Shown here: positions 15,226-22,663 of the stretch, piece by piece
How the letters are laid out: each line of letters opens with the position of its first letter
How positions within the stretch are numbered: the stretch's first letter is position 1
Assembly (NCBI GenBank): GCA_046263055.1
Contig: JBHELO010000121.1
Location: 1-35,359, forward strand
Direction: 5' to 3'
Length of the DNA: 35,359 bases
Origin: DATAQC01 sp046263055
GTDB lineage: Bacteria > Actinomycetota > Acidimicrobiia > Acidimicrobiales > AC-14
Program-made: the position numbers and the translations under genes
Notes under the pieces: generated by a model
Seen by the model: the letters and a program-made list of their open reading frames with translations, nothing else
Told to the model about the DNA's origin: nothing
Database searches by the model: none

Positions 15226-16339
15226 GCTCGCTCCGGACCCGCTCGAGGAGCCGCAGCTGCCGCTCCAGTCCGGGATCGACGACCCGCCGCTTGGCCAGCG
15301 CCGCCGGCAGCGCCCGCAACGCGTCGCGGGCGGCCGCCCGGGTGATCGGGTCACGGGCCGACAGGCCGGCGGCGGTACGGCCGGCAGCGAGGTGGAGCGG
15401 CCGTCGCAGCCATGCCACCACCAGCGCATTGCCACGTTGGCGGCGGCGGCGGCCGCCATGGTCGCGCAACTCGGACGGGTGGTGGTGGGCGACCATGTCG
15501 TCCAGGTAGGCCAGGCGCCATCCGGCGGTGGCGAGGTCGATGGCCAGCAGTTCCTCCTCGCCGGCGATCAGGATGGCCTCGTGGAAGCCGCCCACGGCGA
15601 GGAAGGCGGCCCGGCGGACGACGGCCGCACAGGCCAGGAAGCCGAGGACGGGCGGCCCCGGCAGGCTGGCGTCGGCGGGCAACGGGCTGTCCCTCATGGC
15701 CGCCGACGTCGGGTCCAACCGCTCTTCGGCGCCCACCAGGATCCGGGCGCCTACGAGACCCAGCGTCGGGCACTGGTCGAGGGTGCGAACTCCCCGCTCC
15801 AGGGAGCCCGGGGCCCACCAGGAGTCGTCGTCGCTGAACGCGACGTAGGGCGTGGTGGCGTGCCGAGCCCCGAGCGTCCGGCCCGCGGCGCCCAGGTTGC
15901 GGCCGGCGGCGACCACGGTGATCTCCGGGAAGGCGCCACCCACCGCGGATGCCGTCCCGTCGGTGGAGGCGTTGTCGACGACCACGATCGGCGATGCCGG
16001 CGCCGCAGCCCGCAGGCGGTGCAGCGTGGACAGCAGTTGGCGACGGCGATCGCGCGTGGCCACCACCACCGTGACCCGGCGTTGGTCGCCGGCCGGCGGG
16101 CGCGGCCCGGCCCCCCCGGTGGCGGGACGCCGAGGGGCGGACGGGGTGTCACCACCGGTGCGCAGCCCGTGGTGGCAGCCCGGCGGGCGATCGCGGTGCG
16201 AGGCCCCGACGGCCACCGCCTCCGTCGGCGACCGGCCGAGGAGGCCTCCGACGTCGCCGTCGCGTGCGGTCGTATCCGGCCGCCGGCCGTCATGTTGGCC
16301 CATCCTCAGCGTCCTCCCGTTCGCCGCCGGACCGGCCAT
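15218..16339 (-). CDS. GT2 family glycosyltransferase with long N-terminal extension (first of a tandem pair)
   Basis: A 373-residue protein from ATG 16339, with GAGAAG about 5 nt upstream. The first 85 or so residues are Gly/Arg/Pro-rich and probably disordered. The GT2 domain then starts VTVVVATRDRRRQLLSTLHR, with VVVDNASTDGT and the metal-binding FSDDDSWWAPGSL, followed by IAGEEELLAIDLATAGWRLAY. It mirrors the downstream gene motif by motif. The extension is absent from the paralogue; an internal start cannot be excluded, but the ribosome site favours the long form. Function in surface glycan assembly is inferred from its neighbours. Confidence 0.82.
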   Translation of the reverse strand: MAGPAANGRTLRMGQHDGRRPDTTARDGDVGGLLGRSPTEAVAVGASHRDRPPGCHHGLRTGGDTPSAPRRPATGGAGPRPPAGDQRRVTVVVATRDRRRQLLSTLHRLRAAAPASPIVVVDNASTDGTASAVGGAFPEITVVAAGRNLGAAGRTLGARHATTPYVAFSDDDSWWAPGSLERGVRTLDQCPTLGLVGARILVGAEERLDPTSAAMRDSPLPADASLPGPPVLGFLACAAVVRRAAFLAVGGFHEAILIAGEEELLAIDLATAGWRLAYLDDMVAHHHPSELRDHGGRRRRQRGNALVVAWLRRPLHLAAGRTAAGLSARDPITRAAARDALRALPAALAKRRVVDPGLERQLRLLERVRSEHE

Positions 16340-16399
16340 TTGCTTCTCAGGGTAACAGTTGCCTAGGGCAGGGACCTCCGGCCGACCTCATGGACGCGG

Positions 16400-16864
16400 T
16401 TAGGCCAGGTGCCAGAGCCGGTCCGGCTCCTCACCGCTGGCTCGAATGAACGAGGCCAGCCCGGAGGCCAGGTCCCGGCGACCGGTGGTCGGCATGCCGG
16501 CCACGATGGCCGCCATCGCTGCTCGGCGGCGAGCCATGACGTCGGCGACCAGCGCCGATCCCGCCGGGCTGACGCGGATGGCCACCTCCCGGCGGTCGGT
16601 AACCCCGTGGTGGCGCTCGACCAGGCCTTTGCGCACCAGGCGGTCACACAGGCGCGTGACGGTGGACGGTCTCACGTCCAGCACCTGGGCCAGCGTGTTC
16701 ACGTTGAACTCGTCCCTCGTGTCGAGCAGGGCCAACGCCCGGAACTGGTGCAGCGTGACGTCGGCGGCCTCGGGCAGTGATCGGGCGGCGACGCCGACCA
16801 TGACCCTCGAAGCGGAGAGCAGCATCTCGACGGCCGAGTCGGCGCGCACCGGGTTCACTTGCAT
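16400..16864 (-). CDS. MarR family transcriptional regulator
   Basis: A 154-residue winged-helix regulator starting at ATG 16864. It has the MarR layout: N-terminal dimerisation helix, LHQFRALALLDTRDEFNVNTLA, recognition helix region VRPSTVTRLCDRLVRKGLVER, wing TDRREVAIRVSPAG, and C-terminal dimerisation helices. A palindrome spans its start codon and may be an autoregulatory site. It shares orientation with the small CxxC gene and the second MarR gene upstream. Its target is unknown; the hydrogenase genes beyond them are a candidate. Confidence 0.9.
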   Translation of the reverse strand: MQVNPVRADSAVEMLLSASRVMVGVAARSLPEAADVTLHQFRALALLDTRDEFNVNTLAQVLDVRPSTVTRLCDRLVRKGLVERHHGVTDRREVAIRVSPAGSALVADVMARRRAAMAAIVAGMPTTGRRDLASGLASFIRASGEEPDRLWHLA

Positions 16865-16874
16865 GGTGACAAGT
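16857..16874. promoter_or_regulatory. Inverted repeat over the MarR start codon
   Basis: ACTTG at 16857-16861 and CAAGT at 16870-16874 form a perfect 5-bp inverted repeat with an 8-nt spacer that contains the start codon. MarR proteins usually bind short palindromes of this size at their own promoters. The arms are short, so chance is possible. Confidence 0.4.
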
Positions 16875-16925
16875 TTTGCACGTACGGGAGCCGGGCAACT
16901 GCCGGGCGGCTGTTGGGGCGACCGG

Positions 16926-17156
16926 TCAGGCCGGAGTCCAGCGGTCGTCGGCCAGGAGCGCCTCGATCCGCTCCGCGGTCCCGCGCAGGAGGTTGGCCAC
17001 GCACTCTGGGCACCCGACCAGGCGGGTGCTCTCGTCGTCCGACTCGCGGAACGTGACCCGGGCCTCTCTCTCCTCCCCGCCCCGCAGCTCCACCGGCGGC
17101 AACGGGTGCTCGTGCTCGTCGTGATGCCACAGCACGAGCGTGATGTGCGAGTGCAT
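16926..17156 (-). CDS. Small His-rich protein with a CPEC motif
   Basis: A 76-residue protein from ATG 17156; GGGAGG lies only 3 nt upstream, which is close. A longer form from 17216 would run into the MarR gene. The N-terminus is His/Asp-rich (MHSHITLVLWHHDEHEHPLP), suggesting metal binding, and a GCPECVANLLRG motif sits near the C-terminus with a helix after it. It lies between two MarR-type genes, all on the same strand. No family recognised. A metal- or redox-responsive partner of the regulators is speculation. Confidence 0.6.
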   Translation of the reverse strand: MHSHITLVLWHHDEHEHPLPPVELRGGEEREARVTFRESDDESTRLVGCPECVANLLRGTAERIEALLADDRWTPA

Positions 17157-17199
17157 GAACCTCCCGTCGGAGTGGGGCCGCCGCACCGGCGCCAGCCGG

Positions 17200-17613
17200 T
17201 CACTGGTCGGCCACATCCTGGCCCAGCCGGAGCAGGGCGTCGAGCACGGGGCCGACGTGGCGGAGCTCCTCCAGGTGGAGGCTGGTCAAGGCGTCCAGGC
17301 GTTCCCGCCCTTGCTGGGTGAGCGTCACCCGCACCACCCGCAGGTCGTCGGGGTCCGGATGCCGCTGGACCAACCCCTGAGCCTGGGCGCCGTCGATGAG
17401 CCCGACGGCGGTGTGGTGACGCACCAGCAGGTAGCCGGCGAGGTCGGTGACCGACGGCGGCTTCGGGCCCCGGTGGCCGCGGGCGGCGACGAGCAGCTGG
17501 TGCTGGGACGAGGTCACCCCGGCGCGCACCGCCTCGCTCTCGCTCCACCGGAGGAAGCGGCGCAGCACGATCCGGAACTGGAGGAGCTGGGCGAACTGGT
17601 CGTCGGTCAGCAC
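17200..17613 (-). CDS. MarR family transcriptional regulator
   Basis: A 137-residue regulator. The winged helix includes VTSSQHQLLVAARGHRG, VTDLAGYLLVRHHTAVGLID as the helix-turn-helix, and LVQRHPDPDDLRVVRVTLTQ as the wing. I chose GTG 17613, with GGAG about 5 nt upstream, because the longer frame to 17688 would translate a 15-bp palindrome and a TATAAT box. It is divergent from the hydrogenase accessory genes starting at 17808, so it is a natural candidate to control them and itself. The ligand is unknown. Confidence 0.88.
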   Translation of the reverse strand: MLTDDQFAQLLQFRIVLRRFLRWSESEAVRAGVTSSQHQLLVAARGHRGPKPPSVTDLAGYLLVRHHTAVGLIDGAQAQGLVQRHPDPDDLRVVRVTLTQQGRERLDALTSLHLEELRHVGPVLDALLRLGQDVADQ

Positions 17614-17643
17614 GGCACTCCGGGCGGCGTCGGCGCGTTGACG

Positions 17644-17662
17644 ATTATATCGGTGACCGATA
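17644..17662. promoter_or_regulatory. Palindromic operator with overlapping -10 box for the MarR gene
   Basis: TATCGGT, one G, then ACCGATA form a perfect 15-bp palindrome at 17648-17662. Overlapping its left edge at 17644-17649 is ATTATA, which reads TATAAT on the - strand, a consensus -10 box 31 nt upstream of GTG 17613. No clear -35 was found. Binding by the MarR protein would block its own promoter. The same site lies about 145 bp upstream of the + strand genes. Confidence 0.7.
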
Positions 17663-17807
17663 GAGTTGGGAGCGACATCAGCCGGCACAGGATTGACCCG
17701 GCACAGGGTTGACCGGGGGACGGCTTCTCACATCCCGCCGTCCACTGTAGAAGACCCGGTGGTGGCGCCGTCATGCGGTGTGTTGTGTGCCTGAAGGGGG
17801 GGCCTCG

Positions 17808-18245
17808 ATGGGCGAGCACGCGGTCTTCCTCTACTTCGACCTCGACAGCACCCCGGACGGCGGCCACGCCGACCCCGGGTGGGGCCGGCACGGCCACGGG
17901 TGGCCGGTGCTGCAGCGCCGGCTGGACGAGTGCGCCGCCGCCCTCGGGGTCGGCCGGGTGGAGGAGTTCGACTTCGCCGGCGGTCAGGCCCTCTTCTACC
18001 TGTACGGGCCCGACGCCCACCAGCTGCTGCTGGCCGCCCGCCACGTCCTCGGGCACGACGGCGCGCCAGCGCCCGTCCGTGTGGTGGTGCGGCGGGGACC
18101 GTTCGAGGACCCCGACGCCACCGAGGCGGAGGTCGACCCGTGCGTGTTCGACGTCGGGTCGCGCACCGCCGACGGTGGCGGTGGCGCAGCCATCGCGGTC
18201 AGGCTGTCGGGCCGCCGTGCCGAGGGAGGATGCGATGAGCACTGA
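17808..18245 (+). CDS. Unknown 145-residue protein, first gene of the hydrogenase accessory group
   Basis: ATG 17808 has a long purine stretch (GAAGGGGGGG) about 6 nt upstream, better than the in-frame ATG at 17778. The product has mixed strand and helix character (AVFLYFDLDS, GQALFYLYGPDAHQLLLAAR, PVRVVVRRGPF) and a Gly-rich, polar C-terminus with two cysteines. There is no signal peptide or TM segment. Its stop overlaps the next gene by 11 nt. Its position at the head of the run leading to NifU-, TPR- and ligase-like genes suggests a hydrogenase-related role, but I do not recognise the family. Confidence 0.7.
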   Translation: MGEHAVFLYFDLDSTPDGGHADPGWGRHGHGWPVLQRRLDECAAALGVGRVEEFDFAGGQALFYLYGPDAHQLLLAARHVLGHDGAPAPVRVVVRRGPFEDPDATEAEVDPCVFDVGSRTADGGGGAAIAVRLSGRRAEGGCDEH

Positions 18246-18411
18246 GGACCGCAACGACGAGGAGCACGCCCGCCGGCTGGAGGCGCTCGAGTCCCGCATC
18301 CGCGAGCTGGAACGGCGCCTGGACGGCCACCACCATGGCGCGGGCGGAGCCGAGTACTACGAGAGCGGCAGCGTGCACCCCGAGCTGGACGACCAGGCCA
18401 TCACCCCCTGA
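18235..18411 (+). CDS. 58-residue acidic coiled-coil-like protein
   Basis: ATG 18235 is preceded by GAGGGAGGA about 4 nt upstream, a strong ribosome site lying inside the end of the previous gene. The N-terminal 35 residues form one amphipathic helix with heptad-like Leu/Ile spacing (RRLEALESRIRELERRLDGH), likely a coiled coil. A His/Gly-rich turn and an acidic tail follow. It is too small for most prediction cut-offs, but the ribosome site and helix periodicity support it. No family recognised; a small assembly or scaffold factor is possible. Confidence 0.65.
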   Translation: MSTEDRNDEEHARRLEALESRIRELERRLDGHHHGAGGAEYYESGSVHPELDDQAITP

Positions 18412-18473
18412 GCGGCCGGCCTGTGTCGACGGTGCCCGCGGCACGCCGCTCGCCGGCCGGCGCGCGTCGTTTG

Positions 18474-18493
18474 TACCCGTGCAAGCGCGGGTA
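18474..18493. promoter_or_regulatory. Inverted repeat upstream of the NifU-domain gene
   Basis: TACCCG at 18474-18479 and CGGGTA at 18488-18493 are separated by 8 nt and end 10 nt before GTG 18504. It could be an operator or an RNA hairpin around the ribosome site, since no good ribosome site is otherwise visible for this gene. Confidence 0.35.
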
Positions 18494-18503
18494 GCACGAC
18501 CGC

Positions 18504-19055
18504 GTGACGGCGACGGTGCGGCCGGAGGTGGACCCGCGACGGGGCGGTTGGGACGAGCTGCTCGACCGGCTCGAGCGACGGGTGCACGAGGTGGAGGCCT
18601 TCGACGAACCGGTCCGGACCGCGGTCTTCGACCTCTTGGACGGCATCGACGCCGTGCACCGGGCCGCCCTCAGCCGTTTGGCCGATCTCGCGGGGTCCGG
18701 CGTCGTCGACCACCTGCGGGCGGACCCGGCGGTGTGCTGGCTGCTCGACGCCTACGGCGTCGGGTTCGACCAGCGGGTGGCGGCCGCGGCCGCCCTGGAG
18801 ACCGTGCGGCCCTACGTGGAGTCCCACGGCGGGACGCTGGAGTTGCTCGACGTGTCCGATGGCGTGGTGGAGGTGCGGCTGGCCGGTAGCTGCTCGGGTT
18901 GCAGCGGCTCGGCGGTGACCCTCAGCCAGGGCGTGGAAGAAGCGCTGCGCGACCACCTGCCCGGGTTCCTTCGCCTGGAGGTGGACGAGGACGGCGCCGC
19001 CGCCCCCCATGCTCCGCCCGGCCCCACGCTGGTCGAGCTGCGTCCCCGGCGCTGA
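18504..19055 (+). CDS. NifU C-terminal-domain protein linked to the hydrogenase
   Basis: A 183-residue protein from GTG 18504. Residues 100-160 match the NifU-like Fe-S scaffold domain: VESHGGTLELLDVSDGVVEV, then SCSGCSG with Cys130 and Cys133, then VTLSQGVEEALRDHLPG. This domain binds or passes on an Fe-S cluster. Residues 1-95 are a helical region of unknown family. Hydrogenase small subunits need three Fe-S clusters, so a dedicated scaffold or electron-transfer role is sensible. The TPR gene follows after 4 nt. I recall NifU-like genes near other actinobacterial uptake hydrogenases, but could not check. Confidence 0.85.
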   Translation: MTATVRPEVDPRRGGWDELLDRLERRVHEVEAFDEPVRTAVFDLLDGIDAVHRAALSRLADLAGSGVVDHLRADPAVCWLLDAYGVGFDQRVAAAAALETVRPYVESHGGTLELLDVSDGVVEVRLAGSCSGCSGSAVTLSQGVEEALRDHLPGFLRLEVDEDGAAAPHAPPGPTLVELRPRR

Positions 19056-19059
19056 GCCG

Positions 19060-20286
19060 ATGACGGCCCCGGCGACGCCGCCGGACGCCGACGAGCTCGT
19101 GGCCGAGCTGGAGTCCCGGGTCCGGCGGTACCCCCCCGAGCGCTATCCCGTCCAGCACGCCACCGCCCAGTTCCACCTGGGCGTCGTGCTCGCCGACGCC
19201 GGCCGACCGGTGGACGCCCGGCGGGCCCTGGACGTGGCGGTAGGGCTGTTCCCGCCCGACCACCTCCCGGTCGAGCACGCCAAGGCGGCCAACGCCCGGG
19301 GGGCCGTCGCCCGGCTGGTCGGGGACCTCGGCGCGGCGGCGGCCGACTTCCGCGTCGCCGCCGGCGTGTTCGCGGCCCACGGCCTCGCCGCCGAGGAAGG
19401 GGCGGCCAGGTTCAACCTCGGGCTGGTGGAGCGGGAGTCCGGCCATGGTGACCGGGCCGTGCAGTCGTTCCTGGCCGCTCAGGGCCTCCTGGGCCCGGTC
19501 CCCGCCGTCCGACGCGAGCTCGGTGCCGCCCACCTGGCCGCCGGTGACGTCGACGCCGCCGTCGCCGTGCTGGAGGAGGCGCTGGGGGACGCCCGGGCGT
19601 CCGGTGACCGCGCCGCACTCGGTGCCGCGGCCAACCTCGCCGGCCTCGCCCACCTGGCCGCCGACCGGCCCGCCATGGCGGTGCGGTGGTTCGCCACCGC
19701 CGCGGCTGCCGACCCCCGAGGTGTGCGTCCCGACGGCTACGCGGTGGCCAAGGCCAACCTGGCCCTCGCCCACGAGCGGGCCGGCGATGCCGCACAGGCC
19801 CGCCTGTCGGCGGCCCAGGCGCTGGGGTCGCCCGCGGTGCCGGCCCCGGCGGCCGGGGTGGCCACCGGGGTCCTCGACCGGCTGGGGCGCCGGGCCGGCG
19901 ACGTGATGACCGTGGTGGCGGACCAGCCGCCGGAGCGGCGCCGGGTGGTGCTGCAGGAGGAGCTGGCGCGCTGGGCCGACGCGGGGGCCGCCGAGCGCCG
20001 GAGTGAGGCCGGTGCCTGGGTGGCCGGCCTGCTCCAGCGGCCTGAGCAGGCGCCCGAGCTGGTGGAGGCGTGGCTGGCCTCGCTGTTGGAGCTGCCTCCC
20101 CGGGCGACGGCCGACCTGGTCGAGGCGGTGGTGGCCGGCACCGGGACCCTGGGCCCGGAGGCGGCGCAGCAGGTGCGCTCCTGGCACTCGAGGGCCATGG
20201 TGACGTTCCATCCCCCCCAGTGGATGCGCCTCAGGGACATCTTCGCGGGGGCGGCGGCGCGCCACGGCGGTCCGGGCGACTGGTGA
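19060..20286 (+). CDS. TPR-repeat protein of the hydrogenase cluster
   Basis: A 408-residue Ala-rich, all-helical protein from ATG 19060. Several TPR-like units are visible, for example QHATAQFHLGVVLADAGRPV, AKAANARGAVARLVGDLGAA, ARFNLGLVERESGHGDRAV and AKANLALAHERAGDAAQARL. These repeats usually form a groove for binding a partner peptide. The last 100 residues are a separate helical domain with WHSRAMVTFHPPQWMRLRDI. There is no signal peptide. Its stop overlaps the next start as GTGA. An assembly chaperone for the hydrogenase is an inference from its position. Confidence 0.85.
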   Translation: MTAPATPPDADELVAELESRVRRYPPERYPVQHATAQFHLGVVLADAGRPVDARRALDVAVGLFPPDHLPVEHAKAANARGAVARLVGDLGAAAADFRVAAGVFAAHGLAAEEGAARFNLGLVERESGHGDRAVQSFLAAQGLLGPVPAVRRELGAAHLAAGDVDAAVAVLEEALGDARASGDRAALGAAANLAGLAHLAADRPAMAVRWFATAAAADPRGVRPDGYAVAKANLALAHERAGDAAQARLSAAQALGSPAVPAPAAGVATGVLDRLGRRAGDVMTVVADQPPERRRVVLQEELARWADAGAAERRSEAGAWVAGLLQRPEQAPELVEAWLASLLELPPRATADLVEAVVAGTGTLGPEAAQQVRSWHSRAMVTFHPPQWMRLRDIFAGAAARHGGPGDW

Positions 20287-21017
20287 CGGCGCCGGCACCG
20301 GGCGACGCCGCCGACCTGGGGCGGGAGGCCCTGGCCGGCGCGCTCGGCAGACGCCCGACGCGGTCCTACCCGGCGCTCCTGTCCACCGACGCCGAGGCCC
20401 TGGCCTGGGCTCGCCGGGGCGCCGCCGCCGGGGCCGTGGTGGTGGCCGCCTACCAGGCGTCGCCACGGGGCCGGGCCGGCATCATCTGGACGTTCGACCC
20501 CTCCTGCTCGCTGGCGTTCTCCATGGTGGTGCGGCCCGATGTCCCGGCGGAGCGGGAGGGCTGGCTCTACTCGGTGGCCACCTGTGCCCTGGCCGACGTC
20601 GTCGGTGCCGACGCCGCCATCCGGTGGCCGGACGAGGTGACGGTGGCGGGTGCCGGCCGGGGGGCGGTGGGGGTGCAGGCCGAGTTGCAGGGGGACCGGC
20701 TCCCGTGGGCCGTCGTCGGGCTCCTCATGCGCGACACCCCGCCTCCCCGGGGACCGCTGCTGGCGGGCCTGGCCGATGCCGTCGACACCAGGCTGGCCCA
20801 GGCCGTCGACGACGTGCTGGCCGACCACCAGGCCCGGTGTGCCACCCTCGGCCGCAGGGTGAGGGCCCGCCTCCTCCCGCTGGGCCCCGCCGCCCCCGTG
20901 GTCGAGGGGACGGCGGCCGCCACCCTGGCCGACGGGGCCCTCGTCGTCCGTACCGACGAGGGGCGGCGGGTGGCGGTGCGGCCCCAGAACGTCGGCTTCC
21001 TGGACGAGCTGGAGTAG
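20283..21017 (+). CDS. Biotin/lipoate-ligase-like protein lacking expected catalytic lysines
   Basis: A 244-residue protein from GTG 20283, overlapping the TPR gene as GTGA. It keeps the outline of a biotin protein ligase: SPRGRAGIIWTFDPSCSLAF where BirA-type enzymes have GRGRxGRxW, RWPDEVTV where they have KWPND, and a C-terminal SH3-like part (DGALVVRTDEGRRVAVRPQN). The Lys of KWPND is Arg114, and the later catalytic Lys (usually before GIL) is missing in AGAGRGAVGVQAEL. Normal biotinylation is therefore doubtful. A changed substrate or a structural role in hydrogenase maturation is inference. Confidence 0.78.
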   Translation: MTAPAPGDAADLGREALAGALGRRPTRSYPALLSTDAEALAWARRGAAAGAVVVAAYQASPRGRAGIIWTFDPSCSLAFSMVVRPDVPAEREGWLYSVATCALADVVGADAAIRWPDEVTVAGAGRGAVGVQAELQGDRLPWAVVGLLMRDTPPPRGPLLAGLADAVDTRLAQAVDDVLADHQARCATLGRRVRARLLPLGPAAPVVEGTAAATLADGALVVRTDEGRRVAVRPQNVGFLDELE

Positions 21018-21030
21018 GGCGGGCCGCCGG

Positions 21031-22098
21031 TCAGCGTTGGGCGATGGCCACGAGCCCGACGATGCCGAGGGCGTACAGCACCAGCACGACCAGCGAGTCG
21101 ATCCCCATCCGGGCGATGCGGCGGGTGGGCCGGAAGATCAGCCCCGCCAGGTAGACGACGGTGAGCAGCGCCCCGACGGCCGTGAGGTACACGTCGGTGT
21201 CCTGCGCCTGGGGCAGCACGGCGGTGCCCGACAGGAGGCTGGCGAACAGGAACAGGACGGGCAGGAACGCGTTGCCGCCGAAGATGTCGCTCATGGCCAG
21301 CTGGTAATCGCCGAGCTTCACCGAGGTGAGGCCGGTCGACAGCTCGGGGAGCGACGTGGCGGCGGCGAGCACGGTGGCGCCGAAGAGCACGCCCGACAGG
21401 CCGATGTGGCCGGATATGGCGTCACCGCTGCGCTCCAGCACCACGCCGGCGACCAGGGTGACGACGGCCGCCGCCGCGAACACGGCGCCGACCCGGGCCG
21501 TGCTCAGGTTGTTGCTGGTGGCTTGCTGCTCCTTGTGCTTCTCGGCATGGCCTCGTGGCGGTTGCTGGCCGTTCGGCGCCTGGCCCGACTCGTGCCAGGG
21601 CAGCCCCTCTCCGGCCCGCTTCAAGAGGAGCAGCCCGGTGACCCACAGGGCGGCGATCAGCAAGCCGGCGGGGGCGACGCGGAAGGCGATGAGGCTCCGG
21701 GGCAGGCGGGTCCCGGCGATGGACACGACGAGGACGGCAACCACCAGGCCGGCCTCCAACACCAGCTCCAACGAGGCGGCCCGGTAAGTCAGGGGGCGCT
21801 CGCCCCTGACGCCGAACGCGTCGAGCGCCACGAGGACCACGGTCTGGAGGGCGATGCCGCCGAGGACGTTGCCGATGGCGATGCCCAGGTTGTGGGCCAG
21901 CGCAGCGCTGGCGGTGATGGCGATCTCCGGCAGGTTGGTGGCCAGGGCCAACAGGATGAGGCCGCCCAGGGCCTCGCCCAGGCCCAGGCGCGTGGAGAGC
22001 ACGTCGGTGGTGTCCGACAGCTTGGTGCCGGCCACCCAGATGGCGGCGGCCGCCACCACGAAGATGCCGACCAGCACCGGGACCGACAGGCTGCTCAC
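21031..22098 (-). CDS. CaCA-family sodium/calcium exchanger-like membrane protein
   Basis: A 355-residue polytopic membrane protein with about ten hydrophobic segments in two halves. Each half carries an alpha-repeat: ILLALATNLPEIAITASAAL in the first and VLAAATSLPELSTGLTSVKL in the second, the cation-binding signature of the Ca2+/cation antiporter superfamily. A polar Gln/Lys/His-rich loop (about residues 168-196) separates the halves. GTG 22098 is the start. It lies 46 nt after the hydrogenase protease gene on the same strand, so it may be co-transcribed with the hydrogenase. The transported ion is not certain. Confidence 0.88.
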   Translation of the reverse strand: MSSLSVPVLVGIFVVAAAAIWVAGTKLSDTTDVLSTRLGLGEALGGLILLALATNLPEIAITASAALAHNLGIAIGNVLGGIALQTVVLVALDAFGVRGERPLTYRAASLELVLEAGLVVAVLVVSIAGTRLPRSLIAFRVAPAGLLIAALWVTGLLLLKRAGEGLPWHESGQAPNGQQPPRGHAEKHKEQQATSNNLSTARVGAVFAAAAVVTLVAGVVLERSGDAISGHIGLSGVLFGATVLAAATSLPELSTGLTSVKLGDYQLAMSDIFGGNAFLPVLFLFASLLSGTAVLPQAQDTDVYLTAVGALLTVVYLAGLIFRPTRRIARMGIDSLVVLVLYALGIVGLVAIAQR

Positions 22099-22144
22099 GT
22101 CCCGCCCATCCCGACGGGGGCACCCCGACGCGGGGCGGCGACGC

Positions 22145-22663
22145 TCACCCGAGCGCCGCTGCGCCCGGGCGGGCGCGCGCCCTACCGGAGAGCTCGGTCC
22201 GCACGAGCTCGAGCGCCCGCTCGAGCCCGTCGCGGGCCGGCCCCGACAGGTGCTCGGACGGGTCGGTGACTGCCGGCTCCACCTCCACGACCACCGTGCG
22301 GGCCGGCAGCACGCCCATGCTGCGGGCCACCTCCACCACCAGGTCGATGCTCACGTACCCGGTGACGGCGTCGCTCACCGCGCCGTGGGCCTCGGTCGTG
22401 AGCGGGGCGTCGCCCTGCACCTCCCTGCGCACCACCTCCCCGGGGGGGCGGCCCCGTCGCTCCGACCCGACCAGGACGAGCAGCCGGGGAAAGAGCTCCT
22501 CCAGGCGCTGGGCGACGGCCACCGCCCCGTAGTGGAGCTCCTCGACCAGCACGCCCTCCCCCAGGTCCTCGGCCGCCAACCGCTCGGCGGCGATCCGCCC
22601 CAGGTCGAGATCTCCTTGGTAGAGCTGCCCGACGCCACCCACCAGGGCCGGCCGCTCGGCCAT
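22145..22663 (-). CDS. Divergent hydrogenase maturation protease
   Basis: A 172-residue protein starting at ATG 22663, overlapping the large-subunit stop as TGATG. The N-terminus LVGGVGQLYQGDLDLGRIAA matches the opening of HybD/HycI-type endopeptidases, which cut the C-terminal tail of the large subunit after Ni insertion; Asp18 or Asp20 would be the first metal ligand. Where the family usually has a VDAV-type second Asp ligand, this protein reads LLVLVGSERRGRPPGEV, with no Asp. The only nearby His is in TEAHGAVSD. It is either a divergent protease with shifted ligands or one with weakened activity. Confidence 0.75.
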   Translation of the reverse strand: MAERPALVGGVGQLYQGDLDLGRIAAERLAAEDLGEGVLVEELHYGAVAVAQRLEELFPRLLVLVGSERRGRPPGEVVRREVQGDAPLTTEAHGAVSDAVTGYVSIDLVVEVARSMGVLPARTVVVEVEPAVTDPSEHLSGPARDGLERALELVRTELSGRARARPGAAALG

